A DNA stretch of 23,935 nucleotides from an uncultured Paracoccaceae bacterium (GTDB lineage: Bacteria > Pseudomonadota > Alphaproteobacteria > Rhodobacterales > Rhodobacteraceae). The notes beneath the pieces were generated by a model, which did not search any database, was not told where the DNA came from, and was given only the letters and a program-made list of their open reading frames with translations. The stretch covers positions 1 through 23,935 of the forward strand of contig CALBSG010000155.1 in the NCBI GenBank assembly GCA_937927675.1, read 5' to 3'. Positions 1 to 8,269 of the stretch are shown one piece after another. How positions within the stretch are numbered: position 1 is the stretch's first letter; the number at the start of each line of letters is the position of its first letter. Position numbers and translations under genes: made by a program.

Positions 1-106
1 GCCTGTAGGCGTTCGACCAATGGTAATCCTTTGACGGAAACATGCCGATCAGATTGGCCGCGATCAGCCACAGGAACCCTGCGACAAAGGCCAAAGCGGC
101 GTTCAT
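1..106 (-). CDS. DUF2484-like small membrane protein, second copy (3' end cut by window edge)
   Basis: The ATG at 106-104 overlaps the TGA of the preceding DUF2484 gene (ATGA), so translation is probably coupled. The visible 35 residues begin MNAALAFVAGFLWLIAANLIG and form one hydrophobic segment, followed by a polar stretch with MFPSKDYHW. This N-terminal pattern (hydrophobic helix, then a short P-S/R-rich turn) resembles the upstream DUF2484 gene and the tandem DUF2484 genes I know between murC and murB in Rhodobacteraceae. Function is unknown; an inner-membrane location is likely. The reading frame is open to position 1, so the C-terminus and probably murB lie outside the window. The family assignment rests on a short fragment. 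Confidence 0.6.
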   Translation of the reverse strand, partial: MNAALAFVAGFLWLIAANLIGMFPSKDYHWSNAYR

Positions 107-354
107 TCTGGCAGCCCGAGCGAACGACCGAAGACCTTGAAGGCAAGATGGCGCAAGGGGCGGCGAAACATCGAGACGCAGGCAAAAAGCCCAAAAGCGG
201 CCCAAAGCCAGCCATGGGTCACCGCGATCCAGACCAATAAGACGGGCGCAGCAGCCAAGAGCAAAAGGCCCGGGACCATCTGCGCCCGCATCGGCAAAAA
301 GGCGGTCGCGGCCGCCCCCAGTACCCAAAGCCCACCCAGAGTAAGCGGTGTCAC
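103..354 (-). CDS. DUF2484 family small membrane protein
   Basis: This 83-residue protein has two or three hydrophobic segments (about residues 4-20, 26-46 and 48-60) and a basic C-terminal part (FRRPLRHLAFKVFGR). Size, composition and position directly after murC fit DUF2484, a family of unknown function typical of Rhodobacterales dcw clusters. The start is a GTG at 354-352, supported by a strong GGAGG seven bases upstream that lies just past the murC stop. The gap to murC is 13 bp, and the stop overlaps the next gene by 4 bp, so it is part of the dcw operon. A membrane role near cell-wall synthesis is inferred only from context. Confidence 0.8.
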   Translation of the reverse strand: MTPLTLGGLWVLGAAATAFLPMRAQMVPGLLLLAAAPVLLVWIAVTHGWLWAAFGLFACVSMFRRPLRHLAFKVFGRSLGLPE

Positions 355-367
355 ACGCGGGCCTCCG

Positions 368-1780
368 TCAGGCCGCCTGCCCCATCAGCTTGGCCTGCAG
401 GCCGTTGGCCCAGGTTGAAATCGTGCCCGCGCCCAGACAGACCACCATATCGCCGGGCCGCGCCTGTTCGCGGACCAAGCGCGCCAGATCAGCCTCGTCG
501 ATCAGCGCACGGGCATGGCGATGGCCATGGCCGATCAACCCGGCCACCAGATCATCGCGGCTGGCCCCGGCGATCGGTTCTTCGCCTGCCGAATAGACCT
601 CGGCGATGGCCACCACATCAGCTTCGTTGAAGCAGGTGCAGAAGTCTTCGAACAGGCTGGAAAGCCGGGTGTAGCGGTGGGGCTGATGGACCGCGATGAT
701 GCGCCCCTTGGTCGCCTGCCGCGCCGCCTTCAACACAGCGGCAATCTCCACCGGGTGATGGCCGTAATCGTCGATGATCGTCACACCATTCACCTCGCCC
801 ACCCGGGTAAAGCGGCGGTTGACGCCCGAGAAAGAGGCCAGCGCCTCGCGAATTTCTTCTTTCTTCATGCCCAGATGGCGGGCGACGGCGACCGCAGACA
901 GCGCGTTCGACACGTTGTGGTCACCCGGCATCGGCAGGGTGCAACCTTCAATTTTCGAACCTTCTTCTTCATTCTGAAGCAGGATATCGAAGTATCCCAC
1001 ACCATTTTCGAACCGAAGGTTCACCGCCCGCACATCGGCCTGCGCATTGAAGCCAAAGGTCACCACGCGGCGATCGGTGACTTTACCGACCAGCGCCTGC
1101 ACCTCGGGGTGATCGGTGCAGCAGACCGCCAAACCGTAAAACGGGATATTCGACACGAAATCGAGAAAGCCTTTGCGCAAGGCGTCAAAGCTGCCCCAAT
1201 GCTCCATATGCTCGGGATCGATGTTGGTCACGATGGCGATGGTCGCGGGCAGTCGGTTGAACGACCCGTCGCTCTCATCCGCCTCGACCACCATCCACTC
1301 ACCGGCCCCTGCCCGCGCGTTCGAGCCATAGGCGTGGATCACCCCGCCGTTGATCACGGTCGGATCGAAACCACCCTTGTCCAGCAGCGCCGCGACCATG
1401 GTCGTCGTCGTCGTCTTGCCATGGGTGCCCGCAATCGCGATGTTCGACCGCAGGCGCATCAGTTCGGCCAACATTTCGGCCCGGCGCACCACTGGCAGAT
1501 TGCGGCGACGTGCCTCCTCCAACTCCGGGTTGCCCTTTTTGATGGCAGAGGAAATCACCACCACCGAAACGTCTTCGCCGATATTGGTCGCAGATTGCCC
1601 TTCGAAGAACCGCGCGCCCAGCTTCACCAGACGATCCGTGATTTTCGACGCCTTGGCATCCGACCCCTGCACCCGATAGCCAAGCGTGATCAGGACCTCG
1701 GCAATGCCCGACATGCCAATGCCGCCAATGCCCACAAAGTGGATCGGCCCCAATTCCAACGGCAATTTCGTGGCATTCAT
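368..1780 (-). CDS. murC: UDP-N-acetylmuramate--L-alanine ligase MurC
   Basis: This cytoplasmic Mur ligase adds L-alanine to UDP-MurNAc using ATP, the first amino-acid step of the peptidoglycan stem peptide. The product is 470 residues, normal for MurC. It has the N-terminal UDP-binding Rossmann motif (VGIGGIGMSG, about 16-25), the central ATP P-loop GTHGKT (118-123) followed by a run of threonines, and the C-terminal DDYGHHP motif typical of MurC. The chosen ATG at 1780 is preceded by AGGAAAGGG and lies 4 bp after the murG stop. An upstream in-frame extension to 1936 would overlap murG and is not needed. The order murG-murC is standard for the alphaproteobacterial dcw cluster. Confidence 0.97.
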   Translation of the reverse strand: MNATKLPLELGPIHFVGIGGIGMSGIAEVLITLGYRVQGSDAKASKITDRLVKLGARFFEGQSATNIGEDVSVVVISSAIKKGNPELEEARRRNLPVVRRAEMLAELMRLRSNIAIAGTHGKTTTTTMVAALLDKGGFDPTVINGGVIHAYGSNARAGAGEWMVVEADESDGSFNRLPATIAIVTNIDPEHMEHWGSFDALRKGFLDFVSNIPFYGLAVCCTDHPEVQALVGKVTDRRVVTFGFNAQADVRAVNLRFENGVGYFDILLQNEEEGSKIEGCTLPMPGDHNVSNALSAVAVARHLGMKKEEIREALASFSGVNRRFTRVGEVNGVTIIDDYGHHPVEIAAVLKAARQATKGRIIAVHQPHRYTRLSSLFEDFCTCFNEADVVAIAEVYSAGEEPIAGASRDDLVAGLIGHGHRHARALIDEADLARLVREQARPGDMVVCLGAGTISTWANGLQAKLMGQAA

Positions 1781-1784
1781 CGCG

Positions 1785-2876
1785 TCAACCCTTTCCTGCC
1801 AGTGCTTCGACCAGCGCAACAAGTCTAATGGTGGCGTCCGGGCGCCCCTGCCCCAAGGCCGCGCGCGCCATGTCTTCGGCACGCTGGGGCTGGCCCAGAA
1901 TGGCGGTGATGTGCTGTGCCAAGCCCGCGGCGTCAAGCGCCGTTTCTGCGATCAGCACGGCCCCGCCAGCCTCAACCAGACCTTGTGCATTGGCGGTCTG
2001 ATGGTCGTCGGTCGCGGCAGCAAACGGGATCAGCACCGAAGGCCGCCCGATCACCGAAATATCGGCAACAGATGAGGCGCCCGAACGGCTGATGACCAAC
2101 TGCGCCTCGGACAGGCGACGCGGAATATCGGCAAAGAACGGCGCGATTTCGGCCATGATGCCAGCCTCGGCATAGGCTGCCACCACCCGGTCAAGATCTT
2201 CGGGCCGGGCCTGTTGGGCCACGCGCAAATGCTGACGGATATTTTCCGGAAGCTGTGCAATGGCCGCTGGCACCACATCCGACAGCACCCGCGCCCCTTG
2301 GCTGCCGCCGATCACCACCAGATCCATCGGATAGTCGCCCGGCGCGATATAGCCCGCGCCCGCGCGCTCCATCACCGCCGCGCGCACCGGATTTCCGGTA
2401 TGCTCTCCCGTCACCCCGGACGGCAGGGCCGTGGGCCAAGTGCCGCAGGCCACCTTGTGAACCCGGCGGGCAAAAAGCTTGTTCACCCGACCGAGCACGC
2501 CATTTTGTTCATGGATCATCCGCGGCCGTCCGGTCAGGAACGCCGCCGTCAGCGCGGGAATGGTTGGATAGCCGCCAAAGCCCACCACAACTTCGGGCTT
2601 GTCGGCCAGCATCTTGGCAGCAGCACCCAGTATACCGCCCGCAATCTTGAACGGCACAGCCAGTTTGGCCAGCGCCCCCCCGCGCGCAAAGGTGCCAGAG
2701 CCAGAGACGACCACCTCAACCGCTTGGGGAAAACCACCCGCATAGCGCGCGCCGCGCGCATCCGTCGAAAGCTTGACCCGCCAGCCGCGTGCGATCATCG
2801 CCTCGGCAAGGGCTTGGGCCGGAAACATGTGCCCCCCCGTTCCCCCCGCCGCGATCAGCAGCAAAGGTGCGGTCAT
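1785..2876 (-). CDS. murG: UDP-GlcNAc:lipid I GlcNAc transferase MurG
   Basis: MurG transfers GlcNAc from UDP-GlcNAc to lipid I, making lipid II on the inner face of the cytoplasmic membrane (GT28, GT-B fold). The 363-residue product has the N-terminal glycine-rich loop GGTGGH (11-16) with MFPA following, the acceptor-side HEQN motif, a second glycine-rich loop (VIGGSQGA), and the C-terminal donor-binding SRSGASS...IPFAAATDDHQTANA region. Length and order are typical. The ATG overlaps the ftsW stop by 4 bp (ATGA), indicating translational coupling. Confidence 0.97.
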   Translation of the reverse strand: MTAPLLLIAAGGTGGHMFPAQALAEAMIARGWRVKLSTDARGARYAGGFPQAVEVVVSGSGTFARGGALAKLAVPFKIAGGILGAAAKMLADKPEVVVGFGGYPTIPALTAAFLTGRPRMIHEQNGVLGRVNKLFARRVHKVACGTWPTALPSGVTGEHTGNPVRAAVMERAGAGYIAPGDYPMDLVVIGGSQGARVLSDVVPAAIAQLPENIRQHLRVAQQARPEDLDRVVAAYAEAGIMAEIAPFFADIPRRLSEAQLVISRSGASSVADISVIGRPSVLIPFAAATDDHQTANAQGLVEAGGAVLIAETALDAAGLAQHITAILGQPQRAEDMARAALGQGRPDATIRLVALVEALAGKG

Positions 2877-4036
2877 TTGCCTCTCCGGAAGATATCGCTC
2901 ATCTCACCTTGCGGTCGCGAACGAGTCATGGCCAGAAGCATCCCCACCGTGATCCCGGCAGCAATCACCGACGAACCGCCATAGCTCACGAAGGGCAGCG
3001 TCATGCCTTTGGCCGGCAACAGACGAACGGCAACGCCCATATTGATCATCGCCTGCACCCCGAAGATGCACGCCAATCCGGTTCCCGCCAACCGGGTGAA
3101 CGGATCGCGTTCCCGCGTCAGCCGATAGAGCGAGCGCACGGTGATCGCGCCATAAAGCGCGATGATGATCAGCACCAGGATCAGACCATATTCTTCGGCC
3201 GCAACCGCGATGATGAAATCGGTATGGGCGTCGGGAAGGGTCCATTTCACCTGCCCCTCGCCAACGCCAACCCCAAAGAAACCACCCTCTTGGATGGCGT
3301 TTGTGGCATAGCCAATCTGGCTGCGCGGATCGACATCAGAGGCCAGAAAGCCATTGATCCGGCGGGCAAAATGCTCGGACATATTGTAGGACACAAAGCC
3401 GCCGACGCCCACCAGCCCCAAAATGATGCCAATCAGAGCCATCGGCGCGCCCGCCACGAAATAGACCACGCTCCAGCCAAACAGCACCAGCATGGCCTGC
3501 CCGAAGTCGGGCTGCATCGCCAGAAAGCCGACGACCGTGAGCGCGATACCAAAGGAAATCAACTTGCCCGGCGGGCCGTTCAGATCTTGTGCCGCAGCCA
3601 TCAGCCAGGCGGACAGGATGATGAAACCAGGTTTCAGGAATTCCGACGGCTGCACAGAGGCAAAGCCGAACGAGAACCAGCGCACCGCGCCTTTGCCAAA
3701 GTCAGTGCCAAAGATCGGCAACAAGACCAGCGCCAGAAACGACAGCAGAAACCCAACGACACCCACGCGTCGCACCATGTCGGGCGTCATCATCGACACA
3801 CCGACCATCGCCGCCATCGCCACGCCCCCAAAGAACGCCTGCCGCTGCACATAATGATAAGGATCAAGCCCGTTGCGCTCTGCCAAAGGCACCGAGGCCG
3901 CAAGGCCCAGCAGCAGCCCGATGGCAAACAAAACCAAAATGGCGGTCATCGACCAGATGTCGATGGTCCGCCACCAACGAGGAAGGACCGGCTCGGCCAC
4001 CCGGCCGGGCATGGAGCCATAGACCATCTCAGTCAT
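2873..4036 (-). CDS. ftsW: SEDS peptidoglycan glycosyltransferase FtsW
   Basis: FtsW is the septal SEDS-family glycosyltransferase that polymerises lipid II together with its partner FtsI, encoded upstream here. The 387-residue protein has about ten hydrophobic segments. It shows the SEDS motifs QPSEF (129-133) and QPDFG (175-179). A conserved extracytoplasmic Asp in the HTDFI motif (D273) corresponds to the residue needed for polymerisation. The ATG at 4036 gives the normal FtsW N-terminus. An upstream extension to 4204 runs through the hairpin-containing gap and is rejected. The 237-bp gap to murD suggests ftsW-murG-murC could have its own promoter, but I cannot identify one with confidence. 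Confidence 0.96.
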   Translation of the reverse strand: MTEMVYGSMPGRVAEPVLPRWWRTIDIWSMTAILVLFAIGLLLGLAASVPLAERNGLDPYHYVQRQAFFGGVAMAAMVGVSMMTPDMVRRVGVVGFLLSFLALVLLPIFGTDFGKGAVRWFSFGFASVQPSEFLKPGFIILSAWLMAAAQDLNGPPGKLISFGIALTVVGFLAMQPDFGQAMLVLFGWSVVYFVAGAPMALIGIILGLVGVGGFVSYNMSEHFARRINGFLASDVDPRSQIGYATNAIQEGGFFGVGVGEGQVKWTLPDAHTDFIIAVAAEEYGLILVLIIIALYGAITVRSLYRLTRERDPFTRLAGTGLACIFGVQAMINMGVAVRLLPAKGMTLPFVSYGGSSVIAAGITVGMLLAMTRSRPQGEMSDIFRRGK

Positions 4037-4188
4037 GGAAAATCCGCCTGTTTTACGCCTGCTCGAAATGCGTCCGGGTTGTCCCCGGATCACAACATCT
4101 AGTCTAACGAATTGTCCGACGCTTTGCCAGTAGAAAGGCAAAAGCGGGTGCCATGGAATTGCGCCTTTGGAAATACTCCGCGGGGGAA

Positions 4189-4211
4189 GGCGGGATTGGC
4201 ACAATCCCGCC
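4189..4211. repeat. Perfect 9-bp inverted repeat (hairpin)
   Basis: GGCGGGATT (4189-4197) pairs perfectly with AATCCCGCC (4203-4211) around a 5-base loop. It is not followed by a T run on either strand, so it is not a classical intrinsic terminator. Confidence 0.85.
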
Positions 4212-4212
4212 G

Positions 4213-4231
4213 TGGGGGCGCGAAGCCCCCA
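4213..4231. repeat. Perfect 7-bp inverted repeat (hairpin) adjacent to the first
   Basis: TGGGGGC (4213-4219) pairs with GCCCCCA (4225-4231) around a GCGAA loop. It lies one base from the previous hairpin, giving a two-hairpin block 43 bases downstream of the murD stop. Confidence 0.85.
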
Positions 4232-4273
4232 TCTTCCGCACCATTAAGGCGCGACATGCCTTTTTTTTCGGGC

Positions 4274-5677
4274 CTATTGGCCGATCAATGCCCTGACCCG
4301 TGCGGTGAAATCCTCACCGCGCTTTTCGAAATTCGGATACTGGTCGAAACTCGCCGCCGCCGGGGCCAGCAGAACCACCTCGCCCGGTTCCGCCTCGGCC
4401 GCGGCGCGGGCCACTGCGCGCTCCATCGTCTCGCAAATTTCATGCGGGGTTTGGCCGATTTGCAGCGCGAAATCGCGGGCAGAATGGCCAATCAGATAGG
4501 CCTTCACCACCGTGCCGAGGAAGGGCTCCACCCCATGCAGCCCACCATCCTTGCCCATGCCGCCCACGATCCAGCGGATCTTTTGAAAGGCTTGCAGCGC
4601 CTTCGCTGCGCTGTCCACGTTGGTGGCCTTGCTGTCATTGATAAAGCGCACCCCATCCTTTTCGCCGACCAACTGGCTGCGATGAGGCAGGCCCGCAAAG
4701 GACTGCAGCGCGCCTTCGATCAGCTTCGGCGCAAGGCCAAGACTGCGGCAGGCCGCATAGGCGGCACAAGCGTTCTGGTGGTTATGCGCGCCCGGCAGCC
4801 CCGCCACCGCACGCAGGTCAATCGAGGCCATCTGTTTGCCGCGCCGCCATTCCGCCAAGAACCCCTTGCGGGCAAAGACCGACCAGCCAAAGCCTTCCAG
4901 CTTTTGGCCCGATGAAATGCGGATCACCCGATCATCCCCCGGCCCCATGGCCAGCTGCCCGGCCAGAAACTGACCCTCCACCTCGTCCACCCCGATCACC
5001 GCGCGATCTGGCCCGCCTTCCGCAAACAGGCGGCGCTTGGCGGCGAAATAGCCCCCCAAGCCATTGTGGCGGTCCAGATGGTCGGGCGACAGGTTGGTGA
5101 AGACCGCCACATCCGGGGTCAGCGCGCGCGCCAGATCGGTCTGGTAACTGGACAGTTCCAGCACCACCACCTCGCCATCTTGGGCCGGGTCGATGGACAA
5201 GACCCCCTTGCCGATATTGCCCGCCATCTGGGTGGGGCGGCCTGCCACTTGCAAGATGTGATGGATCAGTGCGGTTGTGGTCGATTTCCCGTTGGAGCCG
5301 GTGATGCAGACCACTTTGGGGGTGGTTTCAAAATTGTCCCATTCGGGGCCAGCAAAGCTGCGAAAGAACAGACCAATATCATTGTCGACCGGGATACCCA
5401 GTTCAAGGGCGCGGGCAATCACCTTATTCGGCGTCGGATAAAGATGCGGGATGCCGGGCGAGGTGACAAGGCAGACCGCGTCGTCCAAAGCGCCATGTCG
5501 GCTCAGATCGGTGCAGGTGAACCCGGCCTCCTCGGCTTTTTGCCGCGCCTCGGGGCTGTCGTCCCAAAGCAAAGGCTCTGCCCCACCCGCCTGAAGCGCC
5601 GCGGCGGTCGCAAGACCCGACCGCCCCAGCCCCAGAACAGCAACCTTCTGGCCAGAAAATCCTTTGACGGGCAGCAT
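4274..5677 (-). CDS. murD: UDP-N-acetylmuramoyl-L-alanine--D-glutamate ligase MurD
   Basis: MurD adds D-glutamate to UDP-MurNAc-L-Ala in the cytoplasm, using ATP. The 467-residue protein has an N-terminal Rossmann motif (VLGLGRSG, 14-21), the P-loop GSNGKST (127-133), a central NLSPDHLDRH motif, and the C-terminal NDSKATN motif typical of MurD. The ATG at 5677 has an ideal AAGGAG five to six bases upstream. A longer frame to 5728 adds 17 residues with no such site and is rejected. It follows mraY after 67 bp, a gap containing a 7-bp inverted repeat (TTTGGCC, 5695-5701 and 5723-5729). Confidence 0.97.
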   Translation of the reverse strand: MLPVKGFSGQKVAVLGLGRSGLATAAALQAGGAEPLLWDDSPEARQKAEEAGFTCTDLSRHGALDDAVCLVTSPGIPHLYPTPNKVIARALELGIPVDNDIGLFFRSFAGPEWDNFETTPKVVCITGSNGKSTTTALIHHILQVAGRPTQMAGNIGKGVLSIDPAQDGEVVVLELSSYQTDLARALTPDVAVFTNLSPDHLDRHNGLGGYFAAKRRLFAEGGPDRAVIGVDEVEGQFLAGQLAMGPGDDRVIRISSGQKLEGFGWSVFARKGFLAEWRRGKQMASIDLRAVAGLPGAHNHQNACAAYAACRSLGLAPKLIEGALQSFAGLPHRSQLVGEKDGVRFINDSKATNVDSAAKALQAFQKIRWIVGGMGKDGGLHGVEPFLGTVVKAYLIGHSARDFALQIGQTPHEICETMERAVARAAAEAEPGEVVLLAPAAASFDQYPNFEKRGEDFTARVRALIGQ

Positions 5678-5744
5678 GGGTATCTCCTTGGCAGTTTGGC
5701 CAAGGGGATAAGCCAAGCGAAAGGCCAAAGGAAGGGGCTTCGGC

Positions 5745-6827
5745 TTAGCGCACTTTCAGCGTGGCAAGCCCGACCATCGCCAAGATGAGCGAGATGATCC
5801 AGAACCGGATCACGATCTGCGGTTCGGCCCAGCCCTTCTTTTCGAAATGGTGGTGGATCGGCGCCATCAGAAACACCCGGCGGCCGGTGCGTTTGAAATA
5901 CAGCACCTGAATGATGACACTCAGCGCCTCGACCACAAACAGGCCGCCGACAATGCCCAGCACGATTTCATGCTTGGTGCAGACCGCAATCGCGCCAAGG
6001 GCCCCCCCCAAGGCGAGCGCCCCGGTATCCCCCATGAAGACCGCAGCGGGCGGGGCGTTATACCACAAAAAGCCCAGACCAGCGCCGAACAGGGCTGCGG
6101 TGAAGATCAAGAGCTCCCCCGTACCGGGCACGAAATGGACGCCAAGGTATTCCGAGAAATTATAGTTGCCGACCACATAGGCGATCACGCCCAAGGTGGC
6201 GCCTGCGATCATCACCGGCATGATCGCCAGCCCGTCCAAGCCATCGGTCAGGTTCACCGCATTGGCGGCCCCCACGATGACGAACATGCCAAAGGGAATG
6301 AAGAAAACGGACAGGTTCAGCAACGCATCCTTGAAAAAGGGCAACGCCAGTTGGTTGGTCAGGGCCGTTGGGTGGAAACTTGCGGCCGCATAGCTGGCCA
6401 AGGCGGCAATCGCCAAACCCGCCAGCATCCGGACCTTGCCCGAAACGCCCTTGGTGTTCTGTTTGGTCACCTTGGCATAATCATCGGCAAAACCGATCAG
6501 GCCAAAGGCCAGCGTCACCAAAAGGGTAATCCAGACATAGGGGTTATCCAAACGCGCCCAGACCAGCGTGGAAAACACCAGCGCTGACAGGATCAAAAGC
6601 CCGCCCATGGTGGGCGTGCCGACCTTGGCCAGATGGCTTTGCGGGCCATCATCGCGGATTGGCTGGCCTTTGCCCTGCTTGCGGCGCAACAGGTCGATCA
6701 GCGGACGGCCAAACAGGAACCCAAAGATCAGCGCGGTGGCAAAGGCCATGCCCGCGCGGAAGGTGATGTAGCGGAAGAGGTTGAAAAAGTCCCCGCCATC
6801 CGAGAACTCTGTGAGCCAATAAAGCAT
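5745..6827 (-). CDS. mraY: Phospho-N-acetylmuramoyl-pentapeptide-transferase MraY
   Basis: MraY is the integral-membrane enzyme that joins phospho-MurNAc-pentapeptide to undecaprenyl phosphate, forming lipid I. The 360-residue, ~10-helix protein shows the family motifs: GPQSHLAKVGTPTMGG (61-76), the DD pair in FADDYAKV (115-116), NLTDGLDGL (192-200), MGDTGALALGG, and the HHHFEKKGW loop. The ATG overlaps the murF stop by one base (TAATG), so the two are coupled. Length and gene order are typical. Confidence 0.98.
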   Translation of the reverse strand: MLYWLTEFSDGGDFFNLFRYITFRAGMAFATALIFGFLFGRPLIDLLRRKQGKGQPIRDDGPQSHLAKVGTPTMGGLLILSALVFSTLVWARLDNPYVWITLLVTLAFGLIGFADDYAKVTKQNTKGVSGKVRMLAGLAIAALASYAAASFHPTALTNQLALPFFKDALLNLSVFFIPFGMFVIVGAANAVNLTDGLDGLAIMPVMIAGATLGVIAYVVGNYNFSEYLGVHFVPGTGELLIFTAALFGAGLGFLWYNAPPAAVFMGDTGALALGGALGAIAVCTKHEIVLGIVGGLFVVEALSVIIQVLYFKRTGRRVFLMAPIHHHFEKKGWAEPQIVIRFWIISLILAMVGLATLKVR

Positions 6828-8269
6828 TACGCCTCTCCCTTTGCCAGCGCGGCTGGTTGCCCCAGTTTGCGCAGCGCGTCAACCACAAGCGAAACCTTGA
6901 TCCCTTTGGATCCCTTGATCAAAATGATGTCCCCCGCGTCGATCAGGCTGCGCGCACGGGGCAACAGTTCGGCCGCGGTTTCCACCCAATCGCCGCGTTG
7001 GGCGCGCGGCAGCAGGGCATGCAGCGCCTTCATGCGGGGACCAACGCAATGGATGGTGTCGACCGCCGCAAGGCCGGGGGTTTCGGCGATAGCGGCATGC
7101 AGCGCACTCTCGGTCGGCCCCAGTTCCAGCATATCGCCCAGAATGGCGATGCGGCGGCCCTTGGCCTTGGCCCCACGCCCATCTTCGGGGGTGGCTGCGA
7201 TCAGCACCTCAAGACTGGCGCGCATCGAGGCGGGGTTGGCATTGAAGGCATCGTCGATCAGGTCAAAGGCGGTTTCATCGACCACATCCAGCACGATGCG
7301 TTCGCGGGTCCCGCGCCCGGCAGGGGGCAGCCAGCGGCCAAGGTCGGTGGCGGCGATGACTGGATCAAGGCCAAGCGCATCGGCCACGGCCAGCGCGCCA
7401 AGGCCATTAGCGGCAAAGTGGCGGCCGGGTGACATCACTTTGTAAAGAAATGGCTTTCCAGCACGATCAGCCTGCACGACTGTCGCTTCATTGCCGATTT
7501 GCACCTGCGCCATGCGATAGGTGGACCCGGCGATTTCGCCAAAGGTAAAGGTCTTGGCCCCGACCTCGGCGGCCTTGGCCATCAGAATATGCGACACTGG
7601 CAGGTCTGCGGGCAAAACCGCGACACCGCCCGGCTCCAACCCATCAACGATGGCGGCTTTTTCATGGGCGATGCCGTCAAGGCTGGCAAAGGCCTCCAGA
7701 TGCGCCGGGGCCACGGTGGTGATCATCACCACATGCGGGCGCGCCAAACGGGCCAAGGGGGCAATCTCGCCCGGATGGTTCATGCCGATCTCAATCACGG
7801 CAAAATCGGCGTCCACGGGCATGCGGGCCAAGGTCAAGGGCACGCCCCAATGGTTGTTATAGCTGGCCTCGGCGGCATGCACGCGCCCCTGCCCGCCCAA
7901 GACCACGCGCAGCATTTCCTTGGTGGAGGTTTTGCCAACAGAACCGGTCACGCCGACCACGCGCGCAGTTGCCCGCGCACGGCCTGCGCGGCCCAGATCC
8001 TCGAGCGCCTTCGGCACATCGCCCACGACAAGCAGCGGGGCATCCGCAGAAAGCCCTTCGGGGATGCGGCTGACCAGCGCTGCGGCAGCCCCCTTGGCCA
8101 AGGCCGCTGCCACAAAGTCATGCCCATCGCGCACGTCTTTCAACGCCACAAACAGATCACCCGGTTGCAAGGTTCGGGTGTCGATGGAGACGCCCGTGGC
8201 CTGCCAATCCACGGTGGACCGGCCCCCCGTGGCGGCAACAGCATCGGCAGAGGTCCAAAGTGCGGCCAT
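6827..8269 (-). CDS. murF: UDP-MurNAc-tripeptide--D-alanyl-D-alanine ligase MurF
   Basis: MurF completes the stem pentapeptide by adding D-Ala-D-Ala to the UDP-MurNAc-tripeptide. The 480-residue product has an N-terminal uracil-binding domain (SIDTRTLQPGDLF, 28-40), the ATP loop GVTGSVGKTS (106-115), the YNNHWGVPLT motif, and the DDAFNANPASM signature typical of MurF. The start overlaps the murE stop by one base (TGATG). No irregularity is seen. Confidence 0.97.
   Translation of the reverse strand: MAALWTSADAVAATGGRSTVDWQATGVSIDTRTLQPGDLFVALKDVRDGHDFVAAALAKGAAAALVSRIPEGLSADAPLLVVGDVPKALEDLGRAGRARATARVVGVTGSVGKTSTKEMLRVVLGGQGRVHAAEASYNNHWGVPLTLARMPVDADFAVIEIGMNHPGEIAPLARLARPHVVMITTVAPAHLEAFASLDGIAHEKAAIVDGLEPGGVAVLPADLPVSHILMAKAAEVGAKTFTFGEIAGSTYRMAQVQIGNEATVVQADRAGKPFLYKVMSPGRHFAANGLGALAVADALGLDPVIAATDLGRWLPPAGRGTRERIVLDVVDETAFDLIDDAFNANPASMRASLEVLIAATPEDGRGAKAKGRRIAILGDMLELGPTESALHAAIAETPGLAAVDTIHCVGPRMKALHALLPRAQRGDWVETAAELLPRARSLIDAGDIILIKGSKGIKVSLVVDALRKLGQPAALAKGEA

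Larger units (their letters stand above)
4037..4273. other. murD-ftsW intergenic gap with a Rhodobacteraceae-style hairpin element
   Basis: This is the largest break inside the dcw cluster. It contains two strong hairpins described separately and, on the minus strand next to them, CCGCGGAGTATTTCC, which resembles the 'GGAGTATTT' extragenic signature I recall from many Rhodobacteraceae intergenic regions. No gene is visible. Whether it ends an upstream transcript, carries an ftsW promoter or is only a dispersed element cannot be decided here. Confidence 0.6.

Noticed and set aside
515..1828. 437-residue plus-strand frame antisense to murC
   Set aside because: It lies opposite a clear murC gene and is rich in His, Arg and Gln, the usual product of the reverse strand of a GC-rich gene. 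The same reasoning rejects plus-strand frames over ftsW, murG, murE and rsmH, over the mttB-like gene, and the minus-strand frame over the cyclase.
1781..1936. 52-residue N-terminal extension of MurC
   Set aside because: It would overlap most of the murG 3' end, while the ATG at 1780 has a good ribosome site and gives the family length.
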